Origin: Petrotoga olearia DSM 13574
Lineage (GTDB): Bacteria; Thermotogota; Thermotogae; Petrotogales; Petrotogaceae
Assembly: GCF_002895525.1 (NCBI RefSeq)
Contig: NZ_AZRL01000008.1
Span: forward strand, 1 to 43,561
Length of the DNA: 43,561 nt
Direction of reading: 5' to 3'
Shown: piece by piece, positions 9,433 to 17,575 of the stretch
How positions within the stretch are numbered: the first letter of the stretch is position 1
Layout: every line of letters begins with the position of its first letter
Translations under genes and position numbers: made by a program
Notes under the pieces: generated by a model
Told to the model about the DNA's origin: nothing
The model's database searches: none
The model's input: the letters and a program-made list of their open reading frames with translations, nothing else

Positions 9433-9735
9433 TCACACTCCAAGCCTATAACCTAAGTCCAATAGAGATTGTACTAAAAATCTATCTAAAAACATCAATA
9501 TCAAAAAAGCAATCATCGGAGATAGATCGATGTTGCCTATAACCGTGGGTATAAATCTTCGTATAGGATTTAAAATTATATTAGCAACAGAATCAACAAA
9601 ACCTCGAAATCTGTTGTATTGGAAGGGTATTATGAAACTTAATAAAGCGGATACAATTATACAAAATTCAAAAAATACTATTACTATTCTTAATATACTT
9701 GCTAGTGCTATTAAAAGGTTTGCTATTACAAACAT
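9433..9735 (-). CDS. YggT family membrane protein
   Basis: A 100-residue integral membrane protein with two hydrophobic parts separated by the family's conserved segment. The sequence VDSVANIILNPIRRFIPTVIGNIDLSPMIA matches the YggT hallmark (D-P-F-L-R-R-I-P-P-G-D-S-P). The molecular role is not well defined; YggT genes often sit beside yggS, as here. ATG at 9735 has GGGAGG six bases upstream. Confidence 0.9.
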   Translation of the reverse strand: MFVIANLLIALASILRIVIVFFEFCIIVSALLSFIIPFQYNRFRGFVDSVANIILNPIRRFIPTVIGNIDLSPMIAFLILMFLDRFLVQSLLDLGYRLGV

Positions 9736-9764
9736 TTTTTCCTCCCTGTAAGAAGTCCGTTCAT

Positions 9765-10454
9765 CTAAAGATAACGGTTACCAAAGATTCGTGTTCCTAT
9801 TCTTAAAAGAGTTGCTCCTTCTTCTATAGCTATTTTGTAATCGTTAGTCATCCCCATAGATAGTTCCTTTATTGAAGGGTATTTTTTATTTAGGTTGTCT
9901 CTAAGTTCCCTTAAGCTTCGAAAGACGTTTCTTATAACATTTGCGTTGTCAGTGTAAGGAGCCATCGTCATTAAACCGATTATTTTAATATTTTTAAAAG
10001 ATATTGCATCTTGTAAAAAAGCATCTACTTGGTTTGGAATGAGTCCAGCTTTGGATCTTTCGCCAGATATGTTAATTTCTAAAAGTACTTTTTGTGTCTT
10101 ATTTATTTCTTCAGCTCTTTTTTGAATTTCCTCTATTTCTTTCATTCTCCAAACTGAATGTATGTATTCTGCGATAGGGACGATGTATTTTATTTTATTG
10201 GTTTGTATCCTGCCTATAAAATGCCATACAATGTCAAAGTTTTTTAGCTCTTCATATTTTTCCCTTAATTCCTGAGCACGATTTTCTCCAAAATCATTGT
10301 GGTCTTCGTTGTATAATGTTTTTATGTATTCACTTGGAAAATTCTTTGAAACAGCAACCAATTTTATAGAGTTCGTATCTCTACCTGATTTTTCCGCAAC
10401 TTCTTGTATCTCATTTATCAAGGTGTGATAATTTTCTATTAGAAAATTATTCAT
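9765..10454 (-). CDS. YggS/PLPBP family pyridoxal phosphate-binding protein
   Basis: Single-domain alanine-racemase-fold protein that binds pyridoxal 5'-phosphate and maintains its homeostasis; no catalytic activity is established for the family. Seen: [10 protein letters not shown] with the PLP lysine, [38 protein letters not shown], and the C-terminal [32 protein letters not shown] in frame at 10463 is possible, but it abuts the GGAG site. The ATG at 10454 has GGAG eight bases upstream and is preferred, giving 229 residues. It overlaps the end of ruvB. Confidence 0.95.
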   Translation of the reverse strand: MNNFLIENYHTLINEIQEVAEKSGRDTNSIKLVAVSKNFPSEYIKTLYNEDHNDFGENRAQELREKYEELKNFDIVWHFIGRIQTNKIKYIVPIAEYIHSVWRMKEIEEIQKRAEEINKTQKVLLEINISGERSKAGLIPNQVDAFLQDAISFKNIKIIGLMTMAPYTDNANVIRNVFRSLRELRDNLNKKYPSIKELSMGMTNDYKIAIEEGATLLRIGTRIFGNRYL

Positions 10455-11502
10455 TAAGTTCACTCCACAAACTAATATTTTGATTGGAAGGTTTATGGGT
10501 GTAATTCAATTTTTGATAAGCTTTTTCAGTTGCTACCCTTCCACGAGGGGTTCTGATAATGAAACCTGATTGTAATAGAAATGGTTCGTAGACCTCGCTA
10601 ATTGAATCGGGCTCTATTCCAATCGAAGAAGCTAGAGCATTTATACCTACCGGGCCACCTTCATAGTTTTCTATTATAGTTTTAAGAATTTTTCGATCCA
10701 TTTTATCAAGTCCATCTTCATCCATTTCTAATAATTTCATTGTGTTGTTCACGTCTTCTGTTTCTATGAGGTTTTTCCCAGAAACTTGGACATAATCCCT
10801 AGCTCTTCTCAAGAGTCTGTTGGCGATTCTGGGAGTTCCTCTGGATCTTTGGGCTAAAATAAGGGAGGCATCATCTTTTATCTTTATATTTAGTATGTCT
10901 GCACTTCTTTTTATGATTAAGTTGAGATCTTTTGATGAATAGAAATCAACTTCCAAAATTATCCCAAATCTACTTCTCAAAGGAGGAGCGATGAGCCCTA
11001 ATCTCGTAGTGGCTCCTACCAACGTAAAAGGTTGTAAGTCAATTCTTATAGAACGTGCGGAAGGCCCTTTCCCTATAACAATGTCAAGTTGAAAATCCTC
11101 CATAGCTGAGTACAAGATTTCTTCAACGGTTCTGTTCAGTCTGTGAATTTCGTCTATGAATAGTACGTCACCATTTTCTAAGTTGGTTAAAATGGCAGCG
11201 AGATCTCCTGCTTTTTCGATAACAGGACCGCTTGTAATTTGTAAATTAGCCCCTAGCTCGTTTGAAATTACATAAGCTAGAGTTGTTTTACCTAAACCGG
11301 GTGGACCTGCTAAAATTACATGGTCCATCGCTTCCTTTCTTATTTTAGCCGCTTCGATTGCGACTTTTAGCTTCTTTTTTATGTTTTCTTGGCCAATAAA
11401 TTCATTCAAATAATTTGGCCTTAATTTCTTTGATCCTGTATCCTCTCCAATAAAAGAAGGATCCAGTAACCTCTTTTGGTTTGTATTTTCTTTTTCGATC
11501 AT
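10447..11502 (-). CDS. ruvB: Holliday junction branch migration ATPase RuvB
   Basis: Hexameric motor that drives Holliday junction migration with RuvA during recombination repair. The 351 residues show the whole family plan: [18 protein letters not shown], Walker [13 protein letters not shown], Walker [12 protein letters not shown], sensor [18 protein letters not shown], arginine-finger region, and a C-terminal winged helix ([13 protein letters not shown]...[13 protein letters not shown]). ATG at 11502 has GGAG eight bases upstream. ruvA and ruvC are not adjacent. Confidence 0.98.
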   Translation of the reverse strand: MIEKENTNQKRLLDPSFIGEDTGSKKLRPNYLNEFIGQENIKKKLKVAIEAAKIRKEAMDHVILAGPPGLGKTTLAYVISNELGANLQITSGPVIEKAGDLAAILTNLENGDVLFIDEIHRLNRTVEEILYSAMEDFQLDIVIGKGPSARSIRIDLQPFTLVGATTRLGLIAPPLRSRFGIILEVDFYSSKDLNLIIKRSADILNIKIKDDASLILAQRSRGTPRIANRLLRRARDYVQVSGKNLIETEDVNNTMKLLEMDEDGLDKMDRKILKTIIENYEGGPVGINALASSIGIEPDSISEVYEPFLLQSGFIIRTPRGRVATEKAYQKLNYTHKPSNQNISLWSELNE

Positions 11503-11522
11503 CTTAATGACTCCTTAGAATC

Positions 11523-12827
11523 TTATGGATAAACTCTGTAAAGCGTTCTAGCAAAAGGTATAGCTTCTCTAATGTGTTCTAATCCACATATCCAAGCAAC
11601 GGTTCTTTCAATGCCTAAACCAAAACCACTGTGTGGAACGCTACCAAATTTTCGCAAATCTATGTACCATTGGTATTGGTCCAAAGGAAGATTGAATTCT
11701 TTCAATCTGTCTATTAAGATGGATTCTTCCCATATTCTTTCGGAAGCCCCTATTATTTCACCATAACCTTCGGGGGCAAGTAAGTCATCACAAAGTACAA
11801 CATCAGGATTATTTTCATCAGGTTGCATATAAAAAGCCTTAACTTTTCGGGGATACTTTTCCACAAAGAGAGGTTTTTCGAATTGAGAAGCAAGTGCACT
11901 TTCTTCATCTGCACCGAAATCTTCTCCCCATTCTATTTGAAACCCTTTTTTCTTTAGAAAGCCAATCGCTTGTGTGTAAGTCATCCTTTCAAAAGGTGGT
12001 TGAATTTTTTGTAGTTTATTTGTATCCCTACCAATTTCTTTTAAATCATCCGAAGTGTTTTCTAATACTCTTTGGATTATGAAAGAAACTAAGCTTTCTT
12101 GTAATTTAATATTGTCTTCATGTTGGTAAAAAGCTACTTCAGCTTCATTCATCCAAAATTCGATTAAATGTCTTCTTGTTTTTGATTTTTCGGACCTAAA
12201 GGTAGGGCCTAGGTTGTACACTTTTCCAAAAGACATCGCCGCAGCTTCTAAATAAAGTTGACCGGTTTGTGCTAGATATACCTCTCCATAATCGAAATAG
12301 TCTAATTTGAAAGTGTTACCAGCAGATTCTCCTATAGAACCGGTAAATATGGGAGTGTCAATCAGAGTAAAATCATTTTTATTATAAAAATCTCTTATTG
12401 CCTTTAAAATTTCGTTTCTAATTTTTAAGATATGAAACTGTCTTCTGGATCTTATCCATAGATGTCTGTTTTCCATTAAAAAGTCTATTCCGTGGTCTTT
12501 TTTAGAAATAGGATAATCTTCAAGGGGTTCTTGTACTTTTTTGAAGGAAGTTATGTGTAATTCAACGTTTTCAGGAGATCTTTCGTCTTTTTTTATGGTT
12601 CCTTGCAAAATTACGCTACTTTCCATTTTTATTTTTCTGATGTTTTCAAAAGTTTCAGCATCAAAATTTTTCTTTTCGGCTATTCCTTGAATGAAACCTG
12701 TTCCATCCCTTAACTGTAAGAAAGCTATTTTGCCGCTACTTCTTTTGTTCCATACCCATCCCCGAAATTCAACTGTTTGATCGATGTGTTTTTTGAAGTC
12801 TTTTATATATACCCATTTTGGATCCAT
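11523..12827 (-). CDS. asnS: Asparagine--tRNA ligase
   Basis: Class IIb aminoacyl-tRNA synthetase that charges tRNA(Asn). The 434 residues comprise an N-terminal OB fold (FRGWVWNKRSSGKIAFLQLRDG) and a catalytic domain with motif 1 (IDTPIFTGS), TFKLDYF, AQTGQLYLEAAAM, motif 2 (GPTFRSEKSKTRRHLIEFWM) and motif 3 (GFGLGIERTVAWI). The asparagine-type spacing and the absence of a GAD insert separate it from AspRS. The frame stays open upstream into repeat DNA. ATG at 12827 is chosen because GGAGG lies eight bases ahead and it gives the normal family length. Direct Asn charging suggests the amidotransferase route is not needed for this tRNA (inference). Confidence 0.97.
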   Translation of the reverse strand: MDPKWVYIKDFKKHIDQTVEFRGWVWNKRSSGKIAFLQLRDGTGFIQGIAEKKNFDAETFENIRKIKMESSVILQGTIKKDERSPENVELHITSFKKVQEPLEDYPISKKDHGIDFLMENRHLWIRSRRQFHILKIRNEILKAIRDFYNKNDFTLIDTPIFTGSIGESAGNTFKLDYFDYGEVYLAQTGQLYLEAAAMSFGKVYNLGPTFRSEKSKTRRHLIEFWMNEAEVAFYQHEDNIKLQESLVSFIIQRVLENTSDDLKEIGRDTNKLQKIQPPFERMTYTQAIGFLKKKGFQIEWGEDFGADEESALASQFEKPLFVEKYPRKVKAFYMQPDENNPDVVLCDDLLAPEGYGEIIGASERIWEESILIDRLKEFNLPLDQYQWYIDLRKFGSVPHSGFGLGIERTVAWICGLEHIREAIPFARTLYRVYP

Positions 12828-12844
12828 GCTTCCACCTCCATACG

Positions 12845-12865
12845 TTAAGGGGCTATGCCCCTTAA
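12845..12865. repeat. GGGGC/GCCCC hairpin upstream of asnS
   Basis: Perfect inverted repeat: TTAAGGGGC, three-base loop TAT, then GCCCCTTAA (9-base-pair stem). It is followed by AGATCCCCAAATTCA, a tail shared by other copies at about 12931, 13003 and (reversed) 20502. It lies in the asnS leader, 18 bases upstream of the start codon. Confidence 0.8.
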
Positions 12866-12871
12866 GATCCC

Positions 12872-12991
12872 CAAATTCAAAATCATTTAAAAATATAGTT
12901 TGCACACTTCAGCAAATAAGGGTAAACCCTTTAAGAACCCTAAATTCATATTTTTGTTTTAATAAATCTTTTTGCACAAGGCTGCAAAAGG
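12872..12991. repeat. 120-base direct repeat, copy 1
   Basis: Matches 13023-13142 with about two differences in 120 bases; the offset is 151 bases. It includes two TTTGC-8-GCAAA palindromes (12899-12916 and 12971-12988) and an AGGGTAAACCCT hairpin. Confidence 0.92.
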
Positions 12992-13022
12992 GTAAACCCC
13001 TTAAAATCCCCAAAATCAAGTT

Positions 13023-13142
13023 CAAATTCAAAATCATTTAAAAACATAGTTTGCACACTTCAGCAAATAAGGGTAAACCATTTAAGAACCCTAAATTCAT
13101 ATTTTTGTTTTAATAAATCTTTTTGCACAAGGCTGCAAAAGG
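13023..13142. repeat. 120-base direct repeat, copy 2
   Basis: Second copy of 12872-12991. Palindromes are at 13050-13067 and 13122-13139. One of the two differences (ACCC to ACCA) damages the AGGGTAAACCCT hairpin, so this copy may be decaying. Confidence 0.92.
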
Positions 13143-13163
13143 CTTCACCCCATAATGTTCTGT

Positions 13164-13221
13164 TTTAGCGTTCTTTCACCCCGCCCCCACCCATAAAGAA
13201 GTTGAAATAAGGGCTTTGCCC
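13164..13221. repeat. GC-rich dispersed repeat downstream of the sirtuin gene
   Basis: On the minus strand, 13195-13164 reads as a G-rich run followed by GTGAAAGAACGCTAAA, similar to plus-strand 39502-39535. It is followed by GGGC-TTT-GCCC (13211-13221), a small hairpin just past the sirtuin stop. Confidence 0.6.
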
Positions 13222-13228
13222 CGCTCGT

Positions 13229-13993
13229 TTATTGTTCCTTTAGTTTTGAATACTCTCTGGCAACTTCTGTAAAAAAGGTATCCAATTCTTCATTAACAAT
13301 GAGAGCTATCTTTTCTTGAGGGAGGTACATTTCTGATGCTTCACCTTTGGTTACTACTATTATTTTTCCTTCAGTTAAGGATGGCAACATTGCCGCTGGT
13401 ATAACTACAAGAGAAGATCCTAAAACTAAGACAAGATCCGAATTTCTCATCAATAATTCGGATTCCGTTAAGTATTTTACTGGTTCTCCAAAAAATACTA
13501 TGTCTGGTTTTATTACTCCTCCACAGTTATCACATTTTGGTACTATTTCGTTGTTGATTTTCTCTAATATTTCTTCTTGAGGATACTCCTTATTACATTT
13601 TATGCAGTGATTTTCCCAGCATCCTCCATGAATCTCATAAACTTTTTTTGAACCAGATTTTTGGTGTAAAGAGTCGATGTTTTGGGTTACTATCCCTTTC
13701 AATTTTCCTTCCTTTTCAAGCTGAACTAAAAATTTATGAGTAAAAGTTGGTTCTGCCTTAGTTATGTATTCTAAAAATTTTTTGTGAAACTTATAAAACA
13801 GAGAAGGATCAGTATAGAAGTAATCTATATCGAAAATCCTTTCGGGATTTTCTATATTTGCTTGTGTATAAATACCGTTGGGACCTCTAAAATCGGGGAT
13901 ACCTGCGTTAGTAGACATCCCTGCACCACTTAAGACCGCAATGGAATTTGAGTTATAAATTAATTCTGCACATTTTTTTGCTGTTTCAGACAT
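13229..13993 (-). CDS. NAD-dependent protein deacylase (sirtuin, Sir2/CobB)
   Basis: Removes acyl groups from protein lysines using NAD+. The 254 residues show the NAD loop GAGMSTNAGIPDFRG (23-37), TQNIDSLH (103-110), the catalytic His122 in YEIHGGC, a zinc ribbon with C130/C133 and C154/C157, and GEPV and LGSSLVV in the Rossmann core. The length is typical for single-domain bacterial sirtuins. ATG at 13993 has AAAGGAGG upstream inside the last codons of the PEPCK-like gene, and the two genes overlap by eight bases, so they are translationally coupled. That pairing hints at a shared metabolic or acetylation role, but this is inference. Confidence 0.96.
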   Translation of the reverse strand: MSETAKKCAELIYNSNSIAVLSGAGMSTNAGIPDFRGPNGIYTQANIENPERIFDIDYFYTDPSLFYKFHKKFLEYITKAEPTFTHKFLVQLEKEGKLKGIVTQNIDSLHQKSGSKKVYEIHGGCWENHCIKCNKEYPQEEILEKINNEIVPKCDNCGGVIKPDIVFFGEPVKYLTESELLMRNSDLVLVLGSSLVVIPAAMLPSLTEGKIIVVTKGEASEMYLPQEKIALIVNEELDTFFTEVAREYSKLKEQ

Positions 13994-15773
13994 TTTTTCC
14001 TCCTTTCAGAAATTTCAAAAGTTCTTGGGCAGCTATTAAGGGACCTTCCTCCTCATAACCTTCTACACCGAGTTGTGTTCGTAGTATTCCAACTTTTACG
14101 TTACTATTTATTAGCGTTTTCATATATCTTCTAGCGATTTTTTCATGTTTTGCTCTTCTTTGAATTGCACCAAATGGATTTGCAAAGTAACTGTAGGTTA
14201 AACCTTTTTCTGCAGTTGTACCTTTTGCCATCCTCGCACCTTTGGAGAATACATCTAATGCCTTATCTACATCGTCAAAGAATTCAATTGGTAGTTTGTT
14301 TTCGTCAATTTTTTCATAGTTGTTGGCGTAAAAGAAATAATCAATTTTAGTAGGTTTAATAATGTCTTCGTAATTGGAGTATGGAACAATAACTCTGGCG
14401 TTGGTTATATTTGGATTCATAAAGATGCTTCTGTCCATAGCTGAGTAAGCATAACCCGGTTGTAAATCGTCGAGTCTGACGAATGCTCCGGTTTCTGTCC
14501 CATATGCAACTACTGTTCCATCTTCTAGAATATCTAATGATCCCATGTCATCTATCACTATATTTACTTCGGATACTTGTTTTCTGATTCTATTTAAGGC
14601 GTCTAATGTTTCAGATTTACCAGCGCCACTATCTCCCATAATCATTACGTTGAAACTTTTTCCATCTCTTAACTTTATTTCCGCTAATGCCCCATGGACT
14701 GGCAGCCTGTCTTCGTCTATAACTATTAAGTTGTGAATTGTCAATATCATTTTCTTCATATAACCAAAGTAATCTATAGAAGGATCATCTCCAACAAGTC
14801 CTACGTAAGTTCCATCATCTTCTTTATAGATAATGCCGTTGTAATCGTCTTCATTCTCAAAAAAGCTTTTATTCATACCGAAGAAGTATATACCATCAGG
14901 TCTTCTGTATTCTAAACTTTCAAAATCTGCAAACTCGAACAGATTTGCTAAACCTGTTGCCAATGCAAAGTATTCTTTGTAAACAGCAACAAATATTAAT
15001 TTGTTATTAACATAGATGGGGAACACCAGCCAGTCTTGAGGATTATCTAAATGAATTTTATTTAATATCGGCCGATCAACAACTTTGAAAATTCCTCTTC
15101 TTTTATTTGAGTTTGTATAAAAGATAACGGGTGGTTCTAATACCACACTCCACACATATTCCAAGTTGTATAAAAAATCAGCATTGGGTATTTTAGTTTC
15201 TGCTTGAAATTTAGGTTGATCAACTATAAATTCTGCTTGAGCTCCACCGGGAAGTTGCCTCAGCACTTTCACCCTTCTGGCGGAAATATTGACAAGGATT
15301 TGTCTATATAATCCCAAGACTAAGCTTTTTAAATCTGAGTTGTTTTTAACTAAAGATATTTGTTTGTGAATCCTTGTCCTTGAGTTGTAACTGAAGGGGT
15401 CAGATTTTTTCATAAATCTGTGTTTTGAACGCCATAGGTTAAAGATATCTTCAACAAAGAGTGCTAAGGTTTCTCTGTATGAAGACAATTTTGGGAAACT
15501 AAAGTAAGAAGATTCATCTAAATGGTCTAAGCTGTTTATAGATAAAGCTAAGAGTAGTTGCCGAATTTGTTCTAAATCGTATCTTTCATGAACATTTTGT
15601 TTGCTCTTATCCACAAGAAATAATCGAAAAAAAGGATACAAAGCATTGTGTGTTTCTTGGGCATCTTCAATTAATTCTGAGATTATTTCTAGAAGAATGC
15701 TTGAATTTAGTATTTGAGATATGTTACTATAAGATACCTCCCCCGGTATCAATACCGTTCTTTCAAAACTCAT
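13986..15773 (-). CDS. PEP carboxykinase (ATP)-like P-loop protein
   Basis: The 595-residue protein's last 216 residues resemble the nucleotide-binding half of ATP-type phosphoenolpyruvate carboxykinase. Seen there: P-loop MGDSGAGKSETL (from about 379), the acidic pair in VIDDMGSLDI (near 408), AYGTETGAFVRLDDL, KGTTAEKG, and FANPFGAIQRR...YMKTL, which parallel the TSKVAGTE and FGAPF blocks of PEPCK. The first 380 residues are not recognisable to me and lack a clear PEPCK substrate domain. It may be a divergent carboxykinase or another small-molecule or protein kinase of the PEPCK/HPr-kinase fold. The ATG at 15773 has a good AGGGAGG site, and its stop overlaps the sirtuin gene. Confidence 0.65.
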   Translation of the reverse strand: MSFERTVLIPGEVSYSNISQILNSSILLEIISELIEDAQETHNALYPFFRLFLVDKSKQNVHERYDLEQIRQLLLALSINSLDHLDESSYFSFPKLSSYRETLALFVEDIFNLWRSKHRFMKKSDPFSYNSRTRIHKQISLVKNNSDLKSLVLGLYRQILVNISARRVKVLRQLPGGAQAEFIVDQPKFQAETKIPNADFLYNLEYVWSVVLEPPVIFYTNSNKRRGIFKVVDRPILNKIHLDNPQDWLVFPIYVNNKLIFVAVYKEYFALATGLANLFEFADFESLEYRRPDGIYFFGMNKSFFENEDDYNGIIYKEDDGTYVGLVGDDPSIDYFGYMKKMILTIHNLIVIDEDRLPVHGALAEIKLRDGKSFNVMIMGDSGAGKSETLDALNRIRKQVSEVNIVIDDMGSLDILEDGTVVAYGTETGAFVRLDDLQPGYAYSAMDRSIFMNPNITNARVIVPYSNYEDIIKPTKIDYFFYANNYEKIDENKLPIEFFDDVDKALDVFSKGARMAKGTTAEKGLTYSYFANPFGAIQRRAKHEKIARRYMKTLINSNVKVGILRTQLGVEGYEEEGPLIAAQELLKFLKGGKNV

Positions 15774-15804
15774 TGTAACCCTCCCTTTTAAATACTTTTA
15801 GAGA

Positions 15805-16395
15805 CTAATCATCTTCACCTAATATATCGCCAATAGTTTTCGAAACCTCTTTCAAACCTTCTTTAGTTTTTGAAGAGAAAGGTAAATATATATATTCACC
15901 ATAAGATGAAAAACTATTTTTTATTTCTCCAAAAAGTTTAGCTTTTTCAGATTTCTTTAATTTATCCGATTTTGTTAAAATAAAGAAAAAAGGTATTCCT
16001 AGATCTTTTAGCCATTCGACCATAGTATAATCGAGTTTTTGAGGCATATGTCTATGATCAATAAGCAAAGAAACGGCATTTAAAGAAAATCTATTTTTAA
16101 AGTATTCATTCATTAATATGTTCCATCTTTCTTTTTCTTGTTTTGAAACATTCGCAAAACCATACCCAGGTAGATCAACGAAATAATATTTGTTATTCAC
16201 CAAATAGTAATTGATGGATCTGGTTTTTCCTGGGGTAGAACTAACTTTTGCTATTTTTATGCCTAAAACGGCATTCAAAAAGCTTGATTTTCCAACATTG
16301 GACCTTCCGGCAAAGGCTATTTCTTTTTTATCGGCTGGTGGGAGATCTTCAATGTCGTAAACGGTTTTTATTAATTGAGCGTTGTATACTTTCAA
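15805..16395 (-). CDS. engB: Ribosome biogenesis GTPase EngB/YsxC
   Basis: TRAFAC-class GTPase needed for 50S subunit assembly. The 196 residues carry G1 GRSNVGKSSFLN, G2 STPGKTRSINYY, G3 DLPGYGFA, G4 TKSDKL and G5 FSSKTKEG, and the length is normal. The start is TTG at 16395, with GAGGAGG twelve bases ahead, slightly distant. It sits in the purA-to-sirtuin series. Confidence 0.96.
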   Translation of the reverse strand: MKVYNAQLIKTVYDIEDLPPADKKEIAFAGRSNVGKSSFLNAVLGIKIAKVSSTPGKTRSINYYLVNNKYYFVDLPGYGFANVSKQEKERWNILMNEYFKNRFSLNAVSLLIDHRHMPQKLDYTMVEWLKDLGIPFFFILTKSDKLKKSEKAKLFGEIKNSFSSYGEYIYLPFSSKTKEGLKEVSKTIGDILGEDD

Positions 16396-16413
16396 GATGT
16401 CAATGGTCCTCCT

Positions 16414-16890
16414 CTAAAGTTCTTTGATTTCAACTTTTGCTTCGTTAGGGTCTATTATACCATAAGTTGCCTTCCCTGTCAGCCATCCAGAAAATTCTCC
16501 TGGGTTTAGTACAACGGAGTTACCGGTTTTTCTACTTACTATTTCATGAGTGTGACCAAAAAAGATGTAATCATAAATCCCTGAATTTTCAGCGGCGAGT
16601 AAAGAATAAGGTTCGTGCATGAGGAATATCTTTTTACCATCTTTTTCTATGGTGATTGGTCCGTTTTTTATCTTTTTATTAGATTTTTCATAAAGTAATA
16701 ACTTTTCTCCGTCATTGTTACCAAAGGCACCATAAAAGTCGATGTCATCCAAGATTAGATACGGTAAAGTAAACGGAGAAACAAAGTCTCCACAATGGAA
16801 GATAGTATCGATATTGTATTCTTGAATTAAATCTGGGATCTTTTTAAGTTTATCCATGTTGTCGTGAGAGTCAGATAATATTAACCACAT
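16414..16890 (-). CDS. YfcE/MJ0936-type metallophosphoesterase
   Basis: Small (158 residues) calcineurin-like phosphodiesterase. Metal-binding motifs are in order: SDSHDNMD (residues 6-13), HCGDFVSPF, GNNDGEK, MHEP, and FFGHTHE. This is the complete di-metal set of the family. The physiological substrate is unknown; relatives cleave model phosphodiesters or cyclic nucleotides. ATG at 16890 follows AGGGGTGATCTA. Confidence 0.93.
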   Translation of the reverse strand: MWLILSDSHDNMDKLKKIPDLIQEYNIDTIFHCGDFVSPFTLPYLILDDIDFYGAFGNNDGEKLLLYEKSNKKIKNGPITIEKDGKKIFLMHEPYSLLAAENSGIYDYIFFGHTHEIVSRKTGNSVVLNPGEFSGWLTGKATYGIIDPNEAKVEIKEL

Positions 16891-16905
16891 TAGATCACCC
16901 CTTAG

Positions 16906-17562
16906 TTACCACTTTTTGTTAATCCATCTGATATAAACGACCATTCCACCTTCAACGGATATTTCTATTTTATTTTCTATAGCTTCGTTACTGATGCCTA
17001 AGGATTTGAAATCAAAGATATCTTTTTTGTTCAATGGATATTTAAAGCCTTTAAGAGTAAGTCCTATAACAGGTTCTCCTATTCTCAAAATGGACCAACT
17101 TTCACCGATTTGAGCTTCTTCTTCTACTCTTTTATCTACTATACCAATTTTAACGTCTTCTTCAAGAATAACAGGATTTAGATCTATATACTCGGCAAGG
17201 AGGAAGATACTGGCTATTTCTTGATCAATGCGATTACCTAAAACCCCTGATAAAACAACGTTCTTATGGCTAGTTTCTTTCAAAAATATTAAAGCCAATT
17301 CAGTGTCGATCTCATCTTTTTCTTTAGAATAACTCAATATTTCAGTGCCGTTGTTTTTTGCCCACTGGAGGTCCTGTATAGAAGCAGAATCGAAATCTCC
17401 TATTAAGTAGTTTGGTGGTAAGTTTAATTTTTTAAAGATTTTGATTCCAGCATCACATGCGATTGTCAAGGTTGCCTTTTGTATCATTTTCTTATAAAAT
17501 TCCAAAGAGCTTCTTTGCTCTGCTCCAGATATTATATAAACTATAGTTTGCTCGCCTCCCAA
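16906..17562 (-). CDS. Thiamine diphosphokinase
   Basis: Transfers pyrophosphate from ATP to thiamine to make the cofactor thiamine diphosphate. About 212-218 residues. Seen: IACDAGIKIFKKLNLPPNYLIGDFDS with the DAG and GDFDS metal/ATP motifs, SKEKDEIDTELAL (the conserved K-D-x-T-D-x-E type block), and GVLGNRIDQ (family GxxGGRxDH). The C-terminal part carries ISVEGGMVVYI. The start is uncertain. The only standard start codon is TTG at 17562, which is immersed in the GGGAGG site itself. The best-placed codon after that site is ATA at 17544, seven bases past GGGAGGCGA. Confidence 0.92.
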   Translation of the reverse strand: MGGEQTIVYIISGAEQRSSLEFYKKMIQKATLTIACDAGIKIFKKLNLPPNYLIGDFDSASIQDLQWAKNNGTEILSYSKEKDEIDTELALIFLKETSHKNVVLSGVLGNRIDQEIASIFLLAEYIDLNPVILEEDVKIGIVDKRVEEEAQIGESWSILRIGEPVIGLTLKGFKYPLNKKDIFDFKSLGISNEAIENKIEISVEGGMVVYIRWINKKW

Positions 17563-17575
17563 TGGGATTTTAGGT

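Larger units (their letters stand above)
12828..13228. repeat. Repeat-filled intergenic region between sirtuin gene and asnS
   Basis: This 401-base gap has no credible gene. It holds a long hairpin (12845-12865), a 120-base sequence present twice, four copies of the TTTGC/GCAAA palindrome, and a GC-rich element (13164-13221). The short open frame at 12784-13041 on the plus strand is only a by-product of repeats. Confidence 0.85.

Noticed and set aside
12828..12905. 26-codon N-terminal extension of asnS
   Set aside because: It translates the repeat hairpin; ATG 12827 has a strong ribosome site and gives the normal length.
12872..13142. CRISPR array
   Set aside because: Only two long copies with no unique spacers of regular size, and no cas genes.
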